NCBI GenBank assembly: GCA_015065215.1
Contig: SVQT01000005.1
Location: 1 to 63,913 of the forward strand
Length of the DNA: 63,913 nt
Direction of reading: 5' to 3'
Origin: Oscillospiraceae bacterium
GTDB taxonomy: Bacteria > Bacillota > Clostridia > Oscillospirales > CAG-272
In this document: piece by piece, positions 61,252 to 63,913 of the stretch
How positions within the stretch are numbered: the stretch's first letter is position 1
Layout of the letters: each line of letters begins with the position of its first letter
The notes under the pieces: generated by a model
What the model was told of the DNA's origin: nothing
Seen by the model: the letters and a program-made list of their open reading frames with translations, nothing else
Database searches by the model: none
Program-made: the position numbers and the translations under genes

Positions 61252-62193
61252 TTATTTCTTTTCAAAATCGGCGATGTCAAAGCTCCAGGGCTCGCGCTTG
61301 CGGAAGGGGGTCTTGAAGCTCTTTGTCAGGGCGCCCTTTTTTTCAAGATGGATGTAGCAATTTATATCACAAGCTCTGCCGCAAATAGAGCACTGATACG
61401 CGTGCTGAGCGGGAGGATAAAAATATATATTGCGAAGGATTTTTCTCGCTGTTTCGGGAGTAACCTTTGCCTCTCCGCTGATAATAGAGACTCTGTCCTC
61501 AAAGTCTTTAAACGCATCGGGGGGCATAAAAGGGTTTTTCAAGCCATTCGCGCCATTATAGTAAACAGCGCACTGCCAAGCGTCAACCGTGCCGTCCTCG
61601 GCAATCGCCCCTCCGGGGCAGCCCTTTACACATTCACCGCACTTGTCGCAAAGATGGGGCTCCTTGATAGGTGTTCCTTCTATCTCGGCGTCGGTCAATA
61701 CAAAGCAGGTGCGTACAAAGGGGCCAAATTCATCTGTGAGAAGAGCGCCGTGAAAGCCGATCTCGCCAAGGCCGCAAAGCACCGCGGCTCTTGAAAAATC
61801 CATTTGCGTTTCCTGGGGACGGTTTCTGTAGATCGCGTCAAACGCAACCTCTGGATTGGTTGAATTTTCCTCGGCCATGATCTGCTGATGACGGCGCTGG
61901 GGAAGGGCAGAGTAACCCTGCTCCTCCAGCATCATCGAAAGACGAACCGAAACCATCGGCATGACCGTCTCTTCCATATTCTCAACGCCCATTGTTGTAT
62001 ACTGATAGTAGGTGCTTCCTTCCTCAATTCCGCGATAGGCGCCGCGAAGAACACGAAAGCCAAGGCCGATGACTGTTTTTGCCTCGGGCATCAGCTTGTG
62101 AACCGCGGAATCCTTGGGGAAACGGTTGATTGGCGCAAAGCCGATCAGATCCGCTCCGCATTTTTTGCACAGCTCAATGATCCGTTCTTTCAT
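61252..62193 (-). CDS. QueG-like double-cluster Fe-S protein, copy C
   Basis: A 313-aa cytoplasmic protein. The N-terminal half (IELCKKCGADLIGFAPINRF ... YYQYTTMGVENMEETVMPMVSVRLSMMLEEQGY) resembles the nitroreductase-like core shared by epoxyqueuosine reductase and reductive dehalogenases. The C-terminal half has CDKCGECVKGCPGGAI, then DAWQCAVYYNGANGLKNPF, then CSICGRACDINCYIHLEKKG: two [4Fe-4S] sites. True QueG is about 360-380 aa, so it is shorter. Its start overlaps copy B's stop by four bases. Function unknown; cobalamin binding is possible but not shown. Confidence 0.78.
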   Translation of the reverse strand: MKERIIELCKKCGADLIGFAPINRFPKDSAVHKLMPEAKTVIGLGFRVLRGAYRGIEEGSTYYQYTTMGVENMEETVMPMVSVRLSMMLEEQGYSALPQRRHQQIMAEENSTNPEVAFDAIYRNRPQETQMDFSRAAVLCGLGEIGFHGALLTDEFGPFVRTCFVLTDAEIEGTPIKEPHLCDKCGECVKGCPGGAIAEDGTVDAWQCAVYYNGANGLKNPFMPPDAFKDFEDRVSIISGEAKVTPETARKILRNIYFYPPAQHAYQCSICGRACDINCYIHLEKKGALTKSFKTPFRKREPWSFDIADFEKK

Positions 62194-63089
62194 TTCTTCT
62201 TACCTCCAATCAAATGATTGTAGCAGGCGTAATCGCAAGCTCTTCCGCAAAGGCAAGCCGAATAGCCCCATTGTGTATCGGGCAAAAAGTTCATCTTGGG
62301 ATATAGCGCGCGCGCGCTGCTCGCGTCAAAGCGCATTTCTCCGTTGATAATGGCCTCGCGGTTGGGGTCGCCCTTCAGAAAATCCTCGGTCATAAAGGGG
62401 TTGGACCTGTGAGCACCCTTGTAGTAAACGGAGCATTGCCAGGTGTTCAGTCCGTTTTCATCTATCGCTTTACCCGGGCAAGCCTTCATACATTCACCGC
62501 AACCGTCACAAACAGGGGTATCCAACGGCTCATCTACCTCAAGGGGGGCATCGGTAATGATAAAGCAATAACGGATATACGGACCGTATTTCGGGCTGAG
62601 GATCTTGCCGCTAAGACCTCTCTCGCCGATGCCGCAGGCCTTGGCGGCCTTACCGAAATCAATGATGACGTCGGGTACGGGCTTTCCGGGGGCTACGGCC
62701 GTTGCGTGCACCAGCTCATAGGTATCCATGACCTCGGGATTGGTCGTTTTATCGCCTTTCGCGCGAAGATTGGGCACGGATTTTTGCAGACAGGCGTCAT
62801 AGCCCTCATCCTCGATCATGCCGCCGATCTTCAAGAGAAAGATCTCAGCCAGCTCCTCGTCGGGATATTTTACACCCAAGGTGGTATATGTATAATATTG
62901 AACGTCCCTGTTCATGGTGTTGAAAAGGGTTTTAGGTACGACAAAGCCAAATCCTATGATGCATTTCGCGCCCGGCAGGATCTGTCTTGGGTCTCTTTGC
63001 GCGTCAGGCTCATCGTAAACCCTGCCTATTCCGCAAACGCTGGCGCCAAGCTCTTTTGCCTTTTGCTTTATCATTTCGCTTGTAAGCAT
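62190..63089 (-). CDS. QueG-like double-cluster Fe-S protein, copy B
   Basis: A 299-aa protein with the same plan as copy C: ELGASVCGIGRVYDEPDA, QYYTYTTLGVKYPDEELAEIFLLKIGGMIEDEGYDA, CGIGERGLSGKILSPKYGPYIR, CDGCGECMKACPGKAI, NTWQCSVYYKGAHRSNPF and CLCGRACDYACYNHL. The W-x-C-x-x-x-Y-x-x-A...NPF motif between the clusters is shared by all three copies. AAAGGAGAA precedes the ATG, which directly follows the cupin stop codon. Confidence 0.78.
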   Translation of the reverse strand: MLTSEMIKQKAKELGASVCGIGRVYDEPDAQRDPRQILPGAKCIIGFGFVVPKTLFNTMNRDVQYYTYTTLGVKYPDEELAEIFLLKIGGMIEDEGYDACLQKSVPNLRAKGDKTTNPEVMDTYELVHATAVAPGKPVPDVIIDFGKAAKACGIGERGLSGKILSPKYGPYIRYCFIITDAPLEVDEPLDTPVCDGCGECMKACPGKAIDENGLNTWQCSVYYKGAHRSNPFMTEDFLKGDPNREAIINGEMRFDASSARALYPKMNFLPDTQWGYSACLCGRACDYACYNHLIGGKKK

Positions 63090-63449
63090 TTATTTGTTCT
63101 CCTTTTCGTCGATGTATTTCTTCTCGGTATTTTCGCGTGAAGTGTTTCGGTTTTCAACCACCAGTACATTGGCGTCGTTGCTGACTACAATATGGTGCCA
63201 CACTCCCACAGGAACGGTATACACGCATCCGCGTGCCATCTCCATGGCTTCCTTGTCGGTGTAAAGTGTAGCTTTTCCGGATAGGAGAACGAATACCTCG
63301 TCAGTGAGTAAATGCCGCTCCAATTCAGCCAAGCGAGAAAAACGCTCGCTGTAACCGAGCAGGCCGACCTTCCATTCCCCGTATTCGGTCATGACCTGAA
63401 AGCCTTCGGCTTTGCGGGTGCTGACTTCTATCATCTGTCGAGCTTCCAT
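63090..63449 (-). CDS. Small cupin protein
   Basis: A 119-aa single cupin domain: LERHLLTDEVFVLLSGKATLYTD (motif 1 with H and E) and GCVYTVPVGVWHHIVVS (motif 2 with H). The family covers isomerases, dioxygenases and sugar-binding proteins. Its ATG lies inside the end of the upstream Fe-S gene, and a second ATG at 63434 is possible. It is embedded between two Fe-S protein genes and so is probably part of the same pathway, possibly a sugar-acid epimerase or isomerase. Confidence 0.8.
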   Translation of the reverse strand: MEARQMIEVSTRKAEGFQVMTEYGEWKVGLLGYSERFSRLAELERHLLTDEVFVLLSGKATLYTDKEAMEMARGCVYTVPVGVWHHIVVSNDANVLVVENRNTSRENTEKKYIDEKENK

Positions 63450-63913
63450 GGCTTTCCCTTTCTGAGCGGCTCCTTAAAGCGAGCTTCCATGCAACCGCCC
63501 TTCTTTTCAAGCATAGATACACAGCCTCTGATACAGCCGCCGCACTTTGCCATGTTGTATCCGACCCAGCTCGGGAAATATTTCTGAAGCGCTCCGTAAA
63601 CCTTCATGATCTCCTTTTCGTCCGCGACGTCGGTTTTTCCCTCCAGAAGATTAAGGTCGCCGTTTTCGTTGGCGTCAAAAACCTCCTTGGGCACAAAAGG
63701 ATTATAATATCTTCCGGCGTGGGTATAGAAAGCGTAACAACGCCACATATCAATGTCGCCCCACTCGCAGATCTTGCCGTCCAGGTCCACGCGTACCGTC
63801 TTGCCGGAATTGATGGCGGGAATGCAGCCGCCGGGGCACTCGCGCACGCAAGCGCCGCATTTGCGGCAAAGGGGCTCGCCGTGATACATCTCGTCGTATT
63901 CCAGCTCGGCAGA
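63431..63913 (-). CDS. QueG-like double-cluster Fe-S protein, copy A (5' end outside the window)
   Basis: The C-terminal about 160 residues of a third family member; the frame stays open to the window edge (SAELEYDE before the track's first Met), so the ORF-track ATG is internal. CRKCGACVRECPGGCIPAI, DMWRCYAFYTHAGRYYNPF, and CGGCIRGCVSMLEKKGG correspond to the three blocks of copies B and C. The last block has one cysteine fewer than copy C. It overlaps the cupin gene by 19 bases. Confidence 0.78.
   Translation of the reverse strand, partial: SAELEYDEMYHGEPLCRKCGACVRECPGGCIPAINSGKTVRVDLDGKICEWGDIDMWRCYAFYTHAGRYYNPFVPKEVFDANENGDLNLLEGKTDVADEKEIMKVYGALQKYFPSWVGYNMAKCGGCIRGCVSMLEKKGGCMEARFKEPLRKGKPWKLDR

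Overview
The window reads as chromosome of a Gram-positive anaerobe of the class Clostridia, probably a gut or rumen carbohydrate fermenter. The reasons are AAGGAG-type ribosome sites, 17-bp-spaced sigma-A promoters (TTGnnn/TATAAT), hairpin-plus-T terminators, abundant ferredoxin and flavin enzymes, an electron-bifurcating type lactate dehydrogenase, an indolepyruvate:ferredoxin oxidoreductase and many AraC-type regulators beside sugar genes. No rRNA, CRISPR array, phage or transposase gene was seen. Family assignments are by recognition of motifs; no search was run.

Layout. 1-520: a tRNA zone with a 5'-cut tRNA-Asn, a tRNA-Lys(CTT) inside a perfect 23-bp inverted repeat, and relics of tRNA-Asn and tRNA-Lys broken up by small perfect hairpins that lie in or next to the tRNA loops. 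739-4924: a small unknown protein, a PlsC-like acyltransferase, a GltS-type symporter and an AEC carrier. 5022-8594: a DUF1294 protein, an RNase III-fold protein and a PocR-AraC regulator, divergent from a ferredoxin/FAD-oxidoreductase pair. 8648-13349: SDR / dehydroquinase-like / SDR operon with a divergent AraC regulator, then a cation:proton antiporter. 13443-17900: AraC plus MBL hydrolase, divergent from a GH4 glycosidase and a class C beta-lactamase-like hydrolase. 17958-20825: a large membrane-anchored surface protein.

20916-26345: an AraC regulator divergent from an enolase-superfamily dehydratase, SDR, signal-less GH10 and RraA-like protein. Together these could release and oxidatively degrade a sugar from xylan-type oligosaccharides. 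26423-29802: etfB-etfA-glcD in the lctBCD arrangement (lactate oxidation with flavin-based bifurcation). 29978-38947: an eight-gene operon behind a consensus promoter (SSS symporter, two PaaK-type ligases, IorAB, ACT protein, amidohydrolase, aminotransferase) that fits fermentation of aromatic amino acids to aryl acids.

39411-51525: a surface polysaccharide locus: rmlABDC for dTDP-rhamnose, three GT2 enzymes, a WbsX protein, Wzx, two Wzy/WaaL-like membrane proteins and an undecaprenyl-phosphate sugar transferase. Its middle is visibly more AT-rich than the flanks. 51943-56860: a putative glycosidase of an unassigned type, a Gfo/Idh/MocA oxidoreductase and two TIM-barrel isomerases. 56926-57144: an isomerase gene fragment and a long hairpin. 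57224-63913 (minus strand, running off the window): three related short QueG-like double-cluster Fe-S proteins, a cupin, and two tandem paralogous (alpha/alpha)-barrel-like proteins.

The two most novel-looking items are the hairpin-interrupted tRNA relics at the left edge and the Fe-S/cupin/tandem-barrel operon at the right edge.
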